Assembly (NCBI GenBank): GCA_947501105.1
Contig: CANMUP010000002.1
Span: 806,001 to 870,000 of the forward strand
Direction: 5' to 3'
Source: an uncultured Flaviramulus sp.
GTDB lineage: Bacteria; Bacteroidota; Bacteroidia; Flavobacteriales; Flavobacteriaceae
DNA: 64,000 nt
In this document: piece by piece, positions 28,157 through 38,560 of the stretch
How positions within the stretch are numbered: position 1 is the stretch's first letter
How the letters are laid out: the number at the start of each line of letters is the position of its first letter
Position numbers and translations under genes: made by a program
The notes under the pieces: generated by a model
Seen by the model: only the letters and a program-made list of their open reading frames with translations
Told to the model about the DNA's origin: nothing
Database searches by the model: none

Positions 28157-28894
28157 ATGTGCTTTCATACCAGTACAACTCATAAAACTAAAAAATTAGA
28201 AGCGCATTTTAAAGTGGATTTGGCAAGTGAAAATCTACGCCCCATTTTTGATAAGCCAAACTATCATTTAAACGGTTTTGCACATCCTAATATGCTCGTT
28301 ATACCACAGGAAAAGAATACCGTTATTGCTCCAGGCGTATGGGGCATCGTGCCATCAAATAAATCTTCAAACGAAATTAAGGACTATTATAAAGAAGCTG
28401 TGAAATATGGTGGTGGACTAAATGCCCGATCCGAAAAACTGTTTAATCATTTTATATATCGAGAATCGGTTATGGAGCGCCGCTGTATTATTCCTGTGTC
28501 CGGTTTTTTTGAACCACATGAGCATAATAAAAAGAAATATCCGTTTTATATTAAAAACAAAAATGAAGAACCTTTAGCTTTAGCGGGTCTGTATACCGTT
28601 ATTGATACCTATATCACCTTTACCATTTTAACTAAAGCAGCCTCTCCTTTATTTGAGAAAATACATAATGTAAAAAAGCGACAACCCATTATTTTAAATG
28701 ATGACCTGACTGAAAATTGGTTGTCTCATGATTTGAATACAGACGATATCAAAGACGTTATCAATACCAACTTTATTGATGATAACTTAGAAACTTATAC
28801 GGTTAGTAAAGATTTGTTTAGCCCTAAAGTTGATAGTAATGTGGAGTCTATTTTGGATAGCACGATGTATGAGGGCTTACCTACCTATACATAA
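28157..28894 (+). CDS. SOS response-associated peptidase / SRAP (YedK/HMCES) protein
   Basis: A 245-residue SRAP protein. The essential Cys2 follows the initiator Met (MCFHTSTT). Conserved residues appear as NARSEKLFNH (Asn) and GFFEPHEHNKKKYPFYI (Glu-containing motif). SRAP proteins form a thiazolidine crosslink to abasic sites in single-stranded DNA, protecting them from error-prone processing. The gene starts 49 bp after the DnaE gene, so it probably belongs to the same operon. It completes a damage-response set of S24 repressor, nuclease, two polymerases and abasic-site shield. The name peptidase is historical. Confidence 0.9.
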   Translation: MCFHTSTTHKTKKLEAHFKVDLASENLRPIFDKPNYHLNGFAHPNMLVIPQEKNTVIAPGVWGIVPSNKSSNEIKDYYKEAVKYGGGLNARSEKLFNHFIYRESVMERRCIIPVSGFFEPHEHNKKKYPFYIKNKNEEPLALAGLYTVIDTYITFTILTKAASPLFEKIHNVKKRQPIILNDDLTENWLSHDLNTDDIKDVINTNFIDDNLETYTVSKDLFSPKVDSNVESILDSTMYEGLPTYT

Positions 28895-29302
28895 TGTAAC
28901 TAGGTGCTGAAATGTTCCAGGGTGGAGAATCCCTCTTTCTCCGAAAATACAATGACTCTTAATCTAATATTGGTTTTCTAAAAGGGGTGAAGTTTTTGAA
29001 GAATTAGAGGAATAGGAGGACTATATTGATATAGATGAAGCTACGTATCATGAATTGTATGATAATCTTTGTTTGAAATTTTGGGTGCTTACTTTTTTAA
29101 CCTAAAATGCTACCTTTAATTTATACTTAAATAGTTATTGATTAGAGAGTGATTCTTTAAAAAAAGTATTGATAATCAATTATCTAAGTTTTTGGGGCAA
29201 GTGGTTCTAATATGACTTATTATATTATAACACATGTTCATCTATTTTGTCAAAAAAGATTTATATTTTAGGAGCTACTTTAAAGTAAAAGCCAATCAAT
29301 AA
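28895..29302. other. Junction between SOS module and restriction locus
   Basis: 408 bp with no intact gene. It contains the degenerate gene copy at 28971-29105. At 29199-29216, AAGTGGTTCTA is followed three bases later by TGAC. The same word and TGAC, one base apart, occur where the tRNA-Lys 3' end meets its flank (62916-62931). The last 90 bp should hold the hsdM promoter. Confidence 0.55.
28971..29105 (+). pseudogene. Degenerate copy of the 3' half of the gene at 21277
   Basis: Aligned without a gap to 21391-21525, the 45 codons match 29 of 44 residues and end at the same stop. At 29013-29015 the Trp codon TGG has become TAG. No start or upstream half is present. The copy lies directly downstream of the SRAP gene, so the SOS module is bounded by direct repeats of this gene's end. 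Confidence 0.8.
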
Positions 29303-30850
29303 ATGACAAGCACAAGCCAAAGAGCAGAATTACAAGCTCAAATATGGAAAATAGCCAATGATGTACGTGGGTCTGTAGATGGATGGGATTTCAAACACTT
29401 TGTATTAGGTACACTTTTCTATCGTTTTATTAGCGAGAATTTCATCAATTATATTGAAGCTGGCGATGAGAGTGTAAATTATGCTAACCTGCCAGATGAT
29501 GTAATTACACCTGAAATAAAAGATGACGCCATAAAAACTAAAGGATATTTTATTTATCCAAGTCAATTGTTTGTTAACATTGCTAAAAATGCTAACGATA
29601 ACGAAAACCTAAATACCGATTTAGCAGCTATATTTTCAGCTATTGAAAGTTCTGCAAATGGCTATCCATCAGAGCAAGATATAAAAGGGTTATTTGCAGA
29701 TTTTGATACCACAAGTAACCGACTAGGAAATACCGTTGAAAATAAAAACAGTCGTCTTGCATCAGTTTTAAAAGGTGTTGAAGGCTTAAATTTTGGAAAT
29801 TTTGAGGATAACCAAATTGATTTGTTTGGTGATGCTTATGAGTTTCTTATCTCTAATTATGCGGCAAATGCAGGTAAGTCTGGTGGTGAATTTTTCACAC
29901 CTCAAAAGGTTTCTAAGCTTATTGCACAATTGGCAATGCACAAGCAAGAAAAGGTAAATAAAATTTACGACCCAGCTGCAGGTTCAGGTTCTTTACTATT
30001 ACAAGCTAAAAAACACTTTGATAGCCATATTATAGAAGAAGGTTTTTATGGGCAAGAAATAAACCATACCACCTATAACTTAGCACGTATGAATATGTTC
30101 TTACATAATATCAACTACGATAAGTTTCATATAGTATTGGGTAATACGCTTGAGAATCCGCATTTAGGCGATGAAAAACCATTTGATGCTATTGTATCTA
30201 ATCCACCGTATTCAGTAAAATGGAAAGGGAGTGATGACCCAACATTGATTAACGATGACCGTTTTGCACCTGCAGGTGTATTAGCACCAAAATCTAAAGC
30301 AGATTTTGCATTTGTACTACATTCATTAAGTTACTTGTCCAGCAAAGGTAGAGCAGCTTTGGTTTGTTTTCCTGGCGTTTTTTATCGTGGTGGTGCAGAA
30401 CAAAAAATAAGAAAATATTTAGTAGATAATAATTACGTAGAAACGATTATTGCTTTAGCGCCAAATCTCTTTTTTGGTACTTCTATATCAGTAGATATTC
30501 TAGTGCTTTCAAAAAACAAAACTGTTAATACAACTCAATTTATAAATGTAAGTGGTGAAGATTTCTTTAAAAAAGAGGGAAATATTAACATTCTTAAAGA
30601 TGAACACATTGTCCAAATAATGGAGATGTTTGATAGTAAGGAAGATGTTAAATATATAGCAAAATCAGTAGACAATATTAAAATTGCCGAAAACGATTAT
30701 AACCTCTCTGTAAGTTCTTATGTTGAACCTAAAGACATGCGTAAGAAAGTAAATATTATAGAGCTTAATAAAGAAGTAGAAGTAACAGTTAAGAAGATAG
30801 TTAAACTTCGTGCTGATATTGATAAGATTGTAAACGAAATTGAAGTATGA
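29303..30850 (+). CDS. hsdM: Type I restriction-modification methyltransferase HsdM
   Basis: A 515-residue N6-adenine methyltransferase subunit. The N-terminal helical domain opens with the segment [17 protein letters not shown]. The SAM-binding motif [11 protein letters not shown] is at residues 223-233, and the catalytic motif NPPYSV begins at residue 300. Together with HsdS it methylates the recognition site and protects the host. It starts a compact five-gene unit and overlaps hsdS by four bases (ATGA). The gene order and the HsdS layout below suggest a type IC (EcoR124-like) enzyme. The locus has cargo-like AT composition relative to the ICE core. Confidence 0.95.
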   Translation: MTSTSQRAELQAQIWKIANDVRGSVDGWDFKHFVLGTLFYRFISENFINYIEAGDESVNYANLPDDVITPEIKDDAIKTKGYFIYPSQLFVNIAKNANDNENLNTDLAAIFSAIESSANGYPSEQDIKGLFADFDTTSNRLGNTVENKNSRLASVLKGVEGLNFGNFEDNQIDLFGDAYEFLISNYAANAGKSGGEFFTPQKVSKLIAQLAMHKQEKVNKIYDPAAGSGSLLLQAKKHFDSHIIEEGFYGQEINHTTYNLARMNMFLHNINYDKFHIVLGNTLENPHLGDEKPFDAIVSNPPYSVKWKGSDDPTLINDDRFAPAGVLAPKSKADFAFVLHSLSYLSSKGRAALVCFPGVFYRGGAEQKIRKYLVDNNYVETIIALAPNLFFGTSISVDILVLSKNKTVNTTQFINVSGEDFFKKEGNINILKDEHIVQIMEMFDSKEDVKYIAKSVDNIKIAENDYNLSVSSYVEPKDMRKKVNIIELNKEVEVTVKKIVKLRADIDKIVNEIEV

Positions 30851-32040
30851 GTAAGTTAGAGAGTTCGTTGGATGGTATTTATATTGAATGGAAATGTTTA
30901 GGTGATGTAGCTGAATTAAAAAGAGGTAAGACAATAACAAAAAAAAACAAAAAGGATGGTGATATTCCTGTAATTAGTGGCGGGCAAAAACCTGCATATT
31001 ACAATGGAGATTATAACAGAGATGGTGAAACAATTACTATTGCTGGTAGTGGTGCATCCGCAGGTTATGTAATGTATTGGAATCAACCAATCTTCGTCTC
31101 TGATGCTTTTTCAGTATTACCCGAACCTTCTGTATTAGAAATAAGGTATATCTATCATTTATTGTTAAACAAACAGTCATGGATATATAAATTACAAAAA
31201 GGTGTTGGTGTACCGCATGTATATCCTAAAGATTTAGCTAAACTCGAAATCCCAATCCCATGTCCGGATAATCCAGAAAAATCACTAAAAATCCAAAAGG
31301 AAATAGTTCGTATTTTAGATACTTTTACAGAACTTACTAAAGAACTTACTAAAGAACTTACAGCACGTAAAAAACAGTATAATTATTACCGTGAGCAGTT
31401 ATTAACTTTTGATGAAAAAGAAGTAAAATATTTACCTATGGATGATGATAATGTGGGTGAATTTATTAGAGGTAAACGATTTGTAAAAACCGATATGATT
31501 AATGAAGGTGTCCCATGTATACACTATGGTGAAATGTATACCCATTATGGTACATGGGCAGACAAAACCAAATCATTTGTTAGTAAAGATTTAGTAGAAA
31601 ATAAAAATCTTAGGCTTGCCGAAAAAAATGATGTTATAATCGTGGCTGCTGGAGAAACAATTGAAGATATAGGTCAAGGAACGGCGTGGTTAGGTCAAGA
31701 AGGTGTTGTTATTCACGATGCTTGCTTTTATTATAGGAGTACATTGAACCCTAAATATGTAGCTTATTTTACTAAAACAAGGCAATTTCATAACCAAATT
31801 AGAAAACATATTCGTACAGGAAAAATTTCTGCAATTAATGCTAAGGGTTTAGGTAAAACCTTAATTCCTATTCCACCTATTGAAGAACAAAAACGTATAG
31901 TGAAAATATTAGATAAATTTAATATTCTCACCAATTCTGTAAGTGAAGGTTTGCCTAAAGAAATAGAACTGCGTAAAAAACAATACGAGTATTATAGAAA
32001 TAAGCTACTAACATTTCCTAAAGATACTGTAGAAGTATAA
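30847..32040 (+). CDS. hsdS: Type I restriction specificity subunit HsdS, type IC-like
   Basis: A 397-residue specificity subunit with two target-recognition domains (about 1-155 and 185-350). Each is followed by a coiled conserved region: [15 protein letters not shown] and [15 protein letters not shown]. Just before the first coil, residues about 161-173 read [13 protein letters not shown], with two exact 12-bp units ACTAAAGAACTT (31336-31359). In the type IC enzyme EcoR124 a TAEL repeat at this place changes the length of the site's spacer when its copy number changes. The gene overlaps hsdM by four bases and ends four bases before the PrrC-like gene. Confidence 0.93.
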   Translation: MSKLESSLDGIYIEWKCLGDVAELKRGKTITKKNKKDGDIPVISGGQKPAYYNGDYNRDGETITIAGSGASAGYVMYWNQPIFVSDAFSVLPEPSVLEIRYIYHLLLNKQSWIYKLQKGVGVPHVYPKDLAKLEIPIPCPDNPEKSLKIQKEIVRILDTFTELTKELTKELTARKKQYNYYREQLLTFDEKEVKYLPMDDDNVGEFIRGKRFVKTDMINEGVPCIHYGEMYTHYGTWADKTKSFVSKDLVENKNLRLAEKNDVIIVAAGETIEDIGQGTAWLGQEGVVIHDACFYYRSTLNPKYVAYFTKTRQFHNQIRKHIRTGKISAINAKGLGKTLIPIPPIEEQKRIVKILDKFNILTNSVSEGLPKEIELRKKQYEYYRNKLLTFPKDTVEV

Positions 32041-32044
32041 GTAT

Positions 32045-33274
32045 ATGAGTCAGTCATTAACAGAAATAGCACAATCACTAAAAGATAGCCCTAAAAAAGT
32101 ACAATTAATATATGCTTTTAATGGTACAGGGAAAACACGCTTATCACGTAAATTTAGATTATTAGTAGACCCAAAAGATACAGATGAGGAGCAGGAAGAA
32201 CAAGAAACGTCAGGTATTAAAGTAATGTATTACAATGCTTTTACAGAAGACCTTTTTTATTGGGATAATGATTTAGATGCAGACACCAATAGAAAATTAA
32301 TCATACGCCCTAATAACTTTACGGATTTGGCCTTAGGTTTTTTGAAAGACCAAGGATTAGATAATAATATCGTTACCAATTTTCAGCATTTTACCAGCGA
32401 TTCTTTAACACCTCTTTTTAATGAAGAGTATACTACTCAAGATAACAATGGGAATGATATTGTTGTAAAAGCATATTCGGAAGTAACATTTTCAATAACA
32501 AGCGGTGATGACCAAGGTTTGCCAAATATTAAAATTTCAAAAGGAGAAGAAAGTAATTTTATATGGTGTGTATACTATAGTTTAATAGAACAAGTAGTTG
32601 AGCTTTTAAATACCCCAGAACTTGAAGATAGAGCAACCAATCAATTCAATGATGTAGAGTATGTGTTTATTGATGACCCAATAAGTTCACTTGATGAAAA
32701 TCATTTAATCGAATTAGCAGTAAATTTAGCTGAATTGATTAAGAAATCAAATGGAATAAAATTTATAATTTCAACACACAGCCCACTTTTTTACAATGTT
32801 TTATATAACGAGCTAGGTCTTAAAAGCAAGAAAAATTCTTGTTTTATGTTAAGCAAAAATGAGGATGGCACGTATGATTTCGATAACAAATATGGGGATT
32901 CAAATAAAAGCTTTTCATATCATTTATATCTAAAGGAGACAATTGAAGAAGCAATAGAATCAAATTCTATTGAGAAGTATCATTTTATGTTACTTCGTAA
33001 TTTATACGAAAAAACGGCTAATTTTTTAGGGTATCCAAAATGGTCAGATTTATTACCAGATGACAAACAAACCTATTATAATAGAGTAATTCAATTTACA
33101 AGTCATTCAACGTTATCAAATGAAGTTGTTCCTGAACCAACGGAGCCGGAAAAACAGATTGTGAAGTTTTTACTAGACCATTTAATTGAAAGTAATTATT
33201 GGAAAGAAGAAATAGCAGTTGAACCTGCAACAGAGGAAGCCTCAACAATAGAAACAGAAAATGAAACACTATAA
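32045..33274 (+). CDS. PrrC-like anticodon nuclease
   Basis: A 409-residue ABC-type ATPase with a C-terminal nuclease region. Walker A is YAFNGTGKT, and the signature and Walker B region is ISKGEESNF followed by [14 protein letters not shown], as in PrrC. In the C-terminal part, Arg318 and Glu322 (LLRNLYEKT) and His354 (FTSHST) reproduce the catalytic triad of E. coli PrrC (R320, E324, H356), with identical spacing of 4 and 32. The gene sits between hsdS and hsdR, as prrC does in the prr locus. E. coli PrrC (396 residues) cleaves tRNA-Lys in the anticodon loop when phage disables the restriction enzyme it is held by. The target here is inferred. Confidence 0.85.
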   Translation: MSQSLTEIAQSLKDSPKKVQLIYAFNGTGKTRLSRKFRLLVDPKDTDEEQEEQETSGIKVMYYNAFTEDLFYWDNDLDADTNRKLIIRPNNFTDLALGFLKDQGLDNNIVTNFQHFTSDSLTPLFNEEYTTQDNNGNDIVVKAYSEVTFSITSGDDQGLPNIKISKGEESNFIWCVYYSLIEQVVELLNTPELEDRATNQFNDVEYVFIDDPISSLDENHLIELAVNLAELIKKSNGIKFIISTHSPLFYNVLYNELGLKSKKNSCFMLSKNEDGTYDFDNKYGDSNKSFSYHLYLKETIEEAIESNSIEKYHFMLLRNLYEKTANFLGYPKWSDLLPDDKQTYYNRVIQFTSHSTLSNEVVPEPTEPEKQIVKFLLDHLIESNYWKEEIAVEPATEEASTIETENETL

Positions 33275-36200
33275 AACCATAGCAGAATCAAACAATTTTA
33301 TTGTTTTAGATAAATACAAAAAGTTTTCAGAACTTAATGAAGCACCTGCGGGATATCAAACAGAGGCAGACTTAGAAAAAGAACTCGTACAGGATTTAAT
33401 AAATCAAGGCTATGAGTATGTAAAAAGCTTAACCACACCTACCGAAATGTTAGCTAATGTTCGTGTACAATTGCAACAATTGAATGATATGCAATTTACA
33501 GACAAAGAATGGGAACGCTTTGTATTAGAGTATTTAGATAAGCCTAGTGATAACTTAGTGGATAAAACAAGAAAGTTACACGATAATTATATCTATGATT
33601 TTGTTTTTGATGATGGTCATATTCAAAATATTTATTTAGTAGATAAAAAAAACATAGTACGTAATAAATTACAAGTTATTTCTCAGTTCGAGCAAAAAGG
33701 TACAAATGCCAATCGTTATGATGTTACCATATTAGTGAACGGTTTACCTTTAGTACAAGTAGAATTAAAAAAACGTGGTGTAGCTATTCGTGAAGCTTTT
33801 AATCAGGTGCATCGCTATACCAAAGAAAGTTTTAATACTTCAAACTCACTTTTTAAATACTTGCAAATATTTGTAATATCTAATGGTACAGATAGTCGTT
33901 ATTTTGCTAATACAGTAGAGCGTAGTAAAAACAGCTTTGATTTTACCATGAATTGGGCAAAGGCTGATAATTCACTTATAAAAGATATAAAAGACTTTAC
34001 AACTACATTTTTTGATAAACGAACACTTTTAAACGTATTGCTTACCTATTCTGTTTTTGACGTTAGTAATACGCTATTAGTAATGCGACCGTATCAAATT
34101 GCAGCAACAGAAAGAATCTTATGGAAAATAGAAAGTTCATATAACTCTAAAAATTGGGCTACAACAGAAAGCGGAGGTTTTATTTGGCATACAACAGGGT
34201 CTGGTAAAACATTAACAAGTTTTAAGGCAGCACGTTTAGCAAAAGACCTAAGCTTTATAGATAAAGTATTTTTTGTGGTAGATAGAAAAGATTTAGATTT
34301 TCAAACCATGAAAGAATATCAACGCTTTTCACCAGATAGTGTAAACGGTTCAGATAGTACAGCTGGTTTAAAAAGAAATATAGATAAAACAGATAATAAA
34401 ATTATTGTTACCACCATTCAGAAGCTGAATAACTTAATAAAAAGTGAAAATGACTTAGATATTTACCAAAAGCAAGTAGTCTTTATTTTTGATGAAGCAC
34501 ACCGTTCGCAATTTGGGGAAGCACAAAAGAACTTAAAGAAGAAGTTTAAAAAATACTATCAGTTTGGCTTTACAGGAACACCTATTTTTCCTGAAAATGC
34601 ATTAGGTTCAGAAACTACAGCAAGCGTATTCGGTAGAGAACTACATTCTTACGTAATCACAGATGCTATTAGAGATGAAAAAGTACTAAAGTTTAAAGTA
34701 GATTATAATGATGTTCGTCCAAAGTTTAAAGGCATTGAGACAGAGCAAGATTTAAAAAAATTGTCAGCAGCAGAAAACAAAAAAGCTTTATTACATCCTG
34801 TTCGTATTAACGAAATCTCTCAATATGTTTTACAACATTTCAGACAAAAAACACACCGAACAAAAGGGAGCAATAGCGGTTTTAATGCGATGTTTGCAGT
34901 AAGTAGTGTTGATGCAGCAAAATGTTACTACGAGGCGTTAAATAAGCTTCAAATAGATAGAGATAAGCCTTTAAAAATAGCGACTATTTTTTCTTTTGCA
35001 GCCAATGAAGAACAGAGTGCAATTGGTGAAATTCTAGATGAAACGTTTGAGCCTACTGCAATGAACAGTAGCGCAAAGGAGTTTTTGTCTAAAGCTATTG
35101 ATGATTATAATGCTGCCTTTAAGATGAATTATAGTATTGATAGCAAAGGCTTTCAAGATTATTATCGAGACCTTGCAAAACGAGTAAAAAGTAAAGAAGT
35201 TGATTTATTGATAGTGGTAGGTATGTTCTTAACTGGTTTTGATGCACCTACCTTAAATACTTTATTTGTAGATAAAAATTTACGTTATCACGGTTTAATG
35301 CAAGCTTTTTCACGTACTAATCGTATTTATGATGCTACCAAGACTTTTGGAAATATTATTACGTTTAGAGATTTAGAAAAAGCTACCATAGATGCGATTA
35401 CTCTTTTTGGTGATAGTAGCACTAAAAATGTAGTATTAGAAAAAAGCTATAAAGAATATTTAGAAGGGTTTACAGATATTGCAACGGGTAAAGCTAGTAG
35501 AGGTTATGTAGAAGTGATAAATGAGTTAAATGAAAAATTTCCTAACCCTGATAAAATTGTAACAGAAAAGGATAGAAAAGCATTTGCTAAACTATTTGGA
35601 GAGTATTTACGTGTAGAAAACATACTTCAAAATTATGACGAGTTTGTTTATTTAAAAGAACTTCAAAGCATCGATAAAACTGATACAGTTGCAATAGAAG
35701 AGTTTAAAGAAGATAATTTTTTGTCAGACGACGATATTGCTAATATGCAAGGTATTGTAGTACCAGCAGAAAGAACAATTCAAGATTATCGCTCTACTTA
35801 TAATGATATACGTGATTGGTTGCGACGAGAGAAAAAAGGTAATGAAGCTGAAGAATCAGATATTGATTGGGATGATGTTGTATTTGAAGTAGATTTATTA
35901 AAATCACAAGAAATAAACTTAGACTATATTCTTGAATTGATTTTTGATAGTCATAAGAAAACTAAAGACAAATCAGAATTAGTAGAAGAAATAAGACGTG
36001 TAATACGTGCAAGCATTGGAAATAGAGCAAAAGAAAGTTTGGTAGTAGACTTCATCAATGAAACTGATTTAGATGATATAAAAGAAAAAGCCAATATTAT
36101 AGATGCTTTCTTTGGATATGCACAAGCCAAACAGAAAAAAGAAGCTTCTGAATTAATTACAAATGAAAATTTAAATGAAGAAGAAGCGAAACGTTACATA

Positions 36201-36368
36201 ACAACATCATTAAAACGTGAATACGCTAGTGAAAACGGTACTGAATTAAATTCAGTTTTACCTAAAATGAGTCCTTTAAACCCTCAGTACTTAACTAAAA
36301 AACAAAGTGTTTTTCAGAAGATTTCCTCTTTTGTAGAGAAGTTTAAGGGTGTTGGTGGGCGTTTATAA
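33261..36368 (+). CDS. hsdR: Type I restriction endonuclease/translocase HsdR
   Basis: A 1035-residue restriction subunit. The N-terminal nuclease has a PD-(D/E)xK signature ([22 protein letters not shown]). The translocase shows Walker A TTGSGKT (residues 311-317), DEAHRSQFG (411-419), GFTGTPIF and a later helicase motif QAFSRTNR. The C-terminal helical part should bind the methylase core. It overlaps the PrrC-like gene by 14 bases and is followed 14 bp later by another nuclease-like gene, so expression is coupled. It would cut unmodified incoming DNA, and its complex with HsdM and HsdS is the expected holder of the PrrC-like toxin. Confidence 0.95.
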   Translation: MKHYKTIAESNNFIVLDKYKKFSELNEAPAGYQTEADLEKELVQDLINQGYEYVKSLTTPTEMLANVRVQLQQLNDMQFTDKEWERFVLEYLDKPSDNLVDKTRKLHDNYIYDFVFDDGHIQNIYLVDKKNIVRNKLQVISQFEQKGTNANRYDVTILVNGLPLVQVELKKRGVAIREAFNQVHRYTKESFNTSNSLFKYLQIFVISNGTDSRYFANTVERSKNSFDFTMNWAKADNSLIKDIKDFTTTFFDKRTLLNVLLTYSVFDVSNTLLVMRPYQIAATERILWKIESSYNSKNWATTESGGFIWHTTGSGKTLTSFKAARLAKDLSFIDKVFFVVDRKDLDFQTMKEYQRFSPDSVNGSDSTAGLKRNIDKTDNKIIVTTIQKLNNLIKSENDLDIYQKQVVFIFDEAHRSQFGEAQKNLKKKFKKYYQFGFTGTPIFPENALGSETTASVFGRELHSYVITDAIRDEKVLKFKVDYNDVRPKFKGIETEQDLKKLSAAENKKALLHPVRINEISQYVLQHFRQKTHRTKGSNSGFNAMFAVSSVDAAKCYYEALNKLQIDRDKPLKIATIFSFAANEEQSAIGEILDETFEPTAMNSSAKEFLSKAIDDYNAAFKMNYSIDSKGFQDYYRDLAKRVKSKEVDLLIVVGMFLTGFDAPTLNTLFVDKNLRYHGLMQAFSRTNRIYDATKTFGNIITFRDLEKATIDAITLFGDSSTKNVVLEKSYKEYLEGFTDIATGKASRGYVEVINELNEKFPNPDKIVTEKDRKAFAKLFGEYLRVENILQNYDEFVYLKELQSIDKTDTVAIEEFKEDNFLSDDDIANMQGIVVPAERTIQDYRSTYNDIRDWLRREKKGNEAEESDIDWDDVVFEVDLLKSQEINLDYILELIFDSHKKTKDKSELVEEIRRVIRASIGNRAKESLVVDFINETDLDDIKEKANIIDAFFGYAQAKQKKEASELITNENLNEEEAKRYITTSLKREYASENGTELNSVLPKMSPLNPQYLTKKQSVFQKISSFVEKFKGVGGRL

Positions 36369-36382
36369 TAGAAATATATTTT

Positions 36383-37288
36383 ATGCACTTATATAATTTA
36401 AAATCAAAAGAGTCTATTGCTATCTTAAAGGAGAAACCTTTTAAATTAGAAAAGGAAATACAATCGCTTTTTGAAAGTAATTTAAATGAGTTAATGAATT
36501 TACAATTAGTAAAATCAGAGTTCTCAATCAAAAACAAACGTATAGATACGTTAGCTTATGATGCACAATCAAATGCATTTATAATTATCGAATATAAGCG
36601 TAGTAAAAATATTAGTGTTGTTGACCAGGGTTTTACCTATTTGAGTTTAATGCTCGAAAACAAAGCAGATTTTATTGTAGAGTATAATGAAACGCTAAAG
36701 CAAAATTTACAGCGTACAGATGTAGATTGGAGTCAAACAAGAGTTGTGTTTGTTTCAACAGGCTTTACTGAAAATCAAAAAACTGCAACAAACTTTAAAG
36801 ATATTGCTATTGAATTGTGGGAAGTAAAACGATATGAAAATAACCTAATTAGTGTTAATCAAATAAAGAAAAGTAAGTCGGCTGAAAGTATAAAACCAAT
36901 TACATCAAGTAATGAGCAATTAAATAATATCACTAAAGAAATAAAGGTTTATTCAGAAGAAGATCATACATTAAATAAGTCTGATAGTGCTGTAGAGTTG
37001 TATGAGACTTTTAGAGACTCTATTTTAAATTTCAAAGAAGACATAGAAATAATACCACGAAAGAAAAGAATTGCGTTTAAAGGTAACCGTATTATTTGCG
37101 ATATTTTAATTCAAAAAAGCGGTATAAAGCTATGGGTAAACTTAAAAAGTGGTGAACTCGACGATCCTAAAAATTTAATGCGTGACGTTTCTAATATAGG
37201 TCACTGGGGAAATGGTGATTATGAACTAGTAATAAAAAATACTGACGATTTAGAATATATTATGAGCTTAATAAAACAAGCAATATAA
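36383..37288 (+). CDS. Accessory PD-(D/E)xK-type nuclease (DUF5655-like end)
   Basis: A 301-residue protein in the same unit as hsdR. The N-terminal half has the order KRIDTLAYD (Asp), then FIIIEYKRSKN (Glu and Lys), which is the PD-(D/E)xK nuclease core. The C-terminal segment (DILIQKSGIKLWVNLK, then NIGHWGNGDYELVI) resembles the DUF5655 tail found in predicted endonucleases and transporters. It begins 14 bp after hsdR. It may be an extra defence nuclease or an accessory of the type I complex; it is not part of the classical prr locus. No active site beyond the motif can be proven by eye. Confidence 0.7.
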   Translation: MHLYNLKSKESIAILKEKPFKLEKEIQSLFESNLNELMNLQLVKSEFSIKNKRIDTLAYDAQSNAFIIIEYKRSKNISVVDQGFTYLSLMLENKADFIVEYNETLKQNLQRTDVDWSQTRVVFVSTGFTENQKTATNFKDIAIELWEVKRYENNLISVNQIKKSKSAESIKPITSSNEQLNNITKEIKVYSEEDHTLNKSDSAVELYETFRDSILNFKEDIEIIPRKKRIAFKGNRIICDILIQKSGIKLWVNLKSGELDDPKNLMRDVSNIGHWGNGDYELVIKNTDDLEYIMSLIKQAI

Positions 37289-37469
37289 AAGTCAGTAACA
37301 ATACCTGTAAAATGTTTGTAGATGTATTGGGAGGTTTATCCATTTTTCATTCTTTCAGAAGCAAATCTCAAATGTATCGAGGGCATATTTAGGACGACAG
37401 TTCACATCGCAAAAATCATATATAGACTTGAGTAATAAAACTGTCAATAACCAGATACCATTCTATTAA

Positions 37470-37709
37470 CTAACTATGTTTTACCTCAAAATCAAATAAT
37501 TCTTTCGGATGTATATCTAGACCTCTAGATAATTCAGCCAAAGTGGTGATTTGAATACTAATCAATCCTTTTTCAATTTTGCTAATTTGGCTGTGGTCTA
37601 CATCACATAATTGAGCTAGCTCCCTATAACTAAGTCCTTTTCCTTTTCTTATCTTTTTCAAATTAATACCAAATGACTTTAATAATGATTTTTTTGATGC
37701 TTCCTCCAT
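37470..37709 (-). CDS. Short XRE-family DNA-binding protein
   Basis: A 79-residue helix-turn-helix protein, read from the ATG at 37709 (MEEASKKSLLKSFGINLKKI). A longer frame starting upstream is unlikely because its extra 46 residues are hydrophobic and not conserved-looking. The helix-turn-helix is LSYRELAQLCDVDHSQISKIEKG. Such short Cro/C-type proteins control restriction loci or mobile elements. It lies right of the restriction unit and faces it tail to tail, so it may be a controller of this locus or of the SusC unit on its other side. TATATTTG-like sequence was not found upstream. Confidence 0.75.
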   Translation of the reverse strand: MEEASKKSLLKSFGINLKKIRKGKGLSYRELAQLCDVDHSQISKIEKGLISIQITTLAELSRGLDIHPKELFDFEVKHS

Positions 37710-38560
37710 TTTGATTAAGATATTGAGGTAATATCCAAGAATTCTAAATAAATTTTGTAGTATCATTATACTACAAATAAAATATTTTCTTATCTTAGCC
37801 TCAGAATTATTAAATTTGCGATTCTTCATATAAAATATTTGAAGCATTCGCTTTGAATCTCGCCTTAGAAAACTGGTAATTTTTGCAACGAGATGATAAG
37901 TAAGATGCTCACGTCTAAGGGCGTGGGCTCACTTATTGTTGCATGGTATACCAGTACCTCTAGGGCAGTAAGCTGAGTTCCGCGCCTTTTTGTATCTATA
38001 CATTTTGGTTTATACTCAACAGTTCTTAGCATTGTTTTCATAATTTTTGGAATTGTAAACATGGTTTAAATTTTAATTAGAATGCAAAACATATTTTGTA
38101 TACCAAAACATAGTGTCTATCTCCAGCTCTTTTACGAGTTAGGAGTTTCTGTGTTAGACATTCTCTTTAAGAAAAAACCTAAAGGCCCGATATAGGCCAA
38201 TTTTGCTATGGGATGTACGCTACATCTATTCTGGATTTTATTATTTACTCCTTTTTATCCCATAGCCACGACATTCATATTTTAATGGTATCCAGACCAA
38301 TCACGTTACATAAAGCCTAAAGCTTATATGCTTTCAGATGCCCTTTTGTGCATTCGTTTGAGTTAGTCATTTACACCAAATAGGTGTGTAAAAGAATGAC
38401 CCCAAGGACTTATGAAGGCTATATCAAATGAATACTAACATAACACAACATTGCCTATGATGAGACACTAAAAAACAAAAAGCCTCCTAACAAACTTTCG
38501 AACGGTCAATAGGAGGCTTATACCGATTAAACAAATTAATGTTCAACCTAATTCAAAATT
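37710..38560. other. Long leader between the XRE gene and SusC
   Basis: About 850 bp. It contains GCTATGGGAT (38205-38214) facing ATCCCATAGC (38257-38266), a perfect 10-bp pair 42 bp apart. Around 37885-37942 there is an imperfect pairing of GATAAGTAAGATGCTCACG with CGTGGGCTCACTTATT. The stretch is GC-richer than flanking genes and resembles leader DNA of this kind of ICE. An open frame on the minus strand (37865-38062) does not look like a gene. Confidence 0.5.
38480..38519 (+). promoter_or_regulatory. Leader hairpin before SusC
   Basis: AAGCCTCCTA (38480-38489) and TAGGAGGCTT (38510-38519) are perfect inverted repeats with a 20-base loop, 41 bp before the SusC start. No T run follows, so it is more likely a leader element than a terminator. 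Confidence 0.6.

Noticed and set aside
37865-38062. 65-residue minus-strand frame
   Set aside because: No domain, hydrophobic end, and it lies in leader DNA with overlapping hairpins, so it is probably not a gene.
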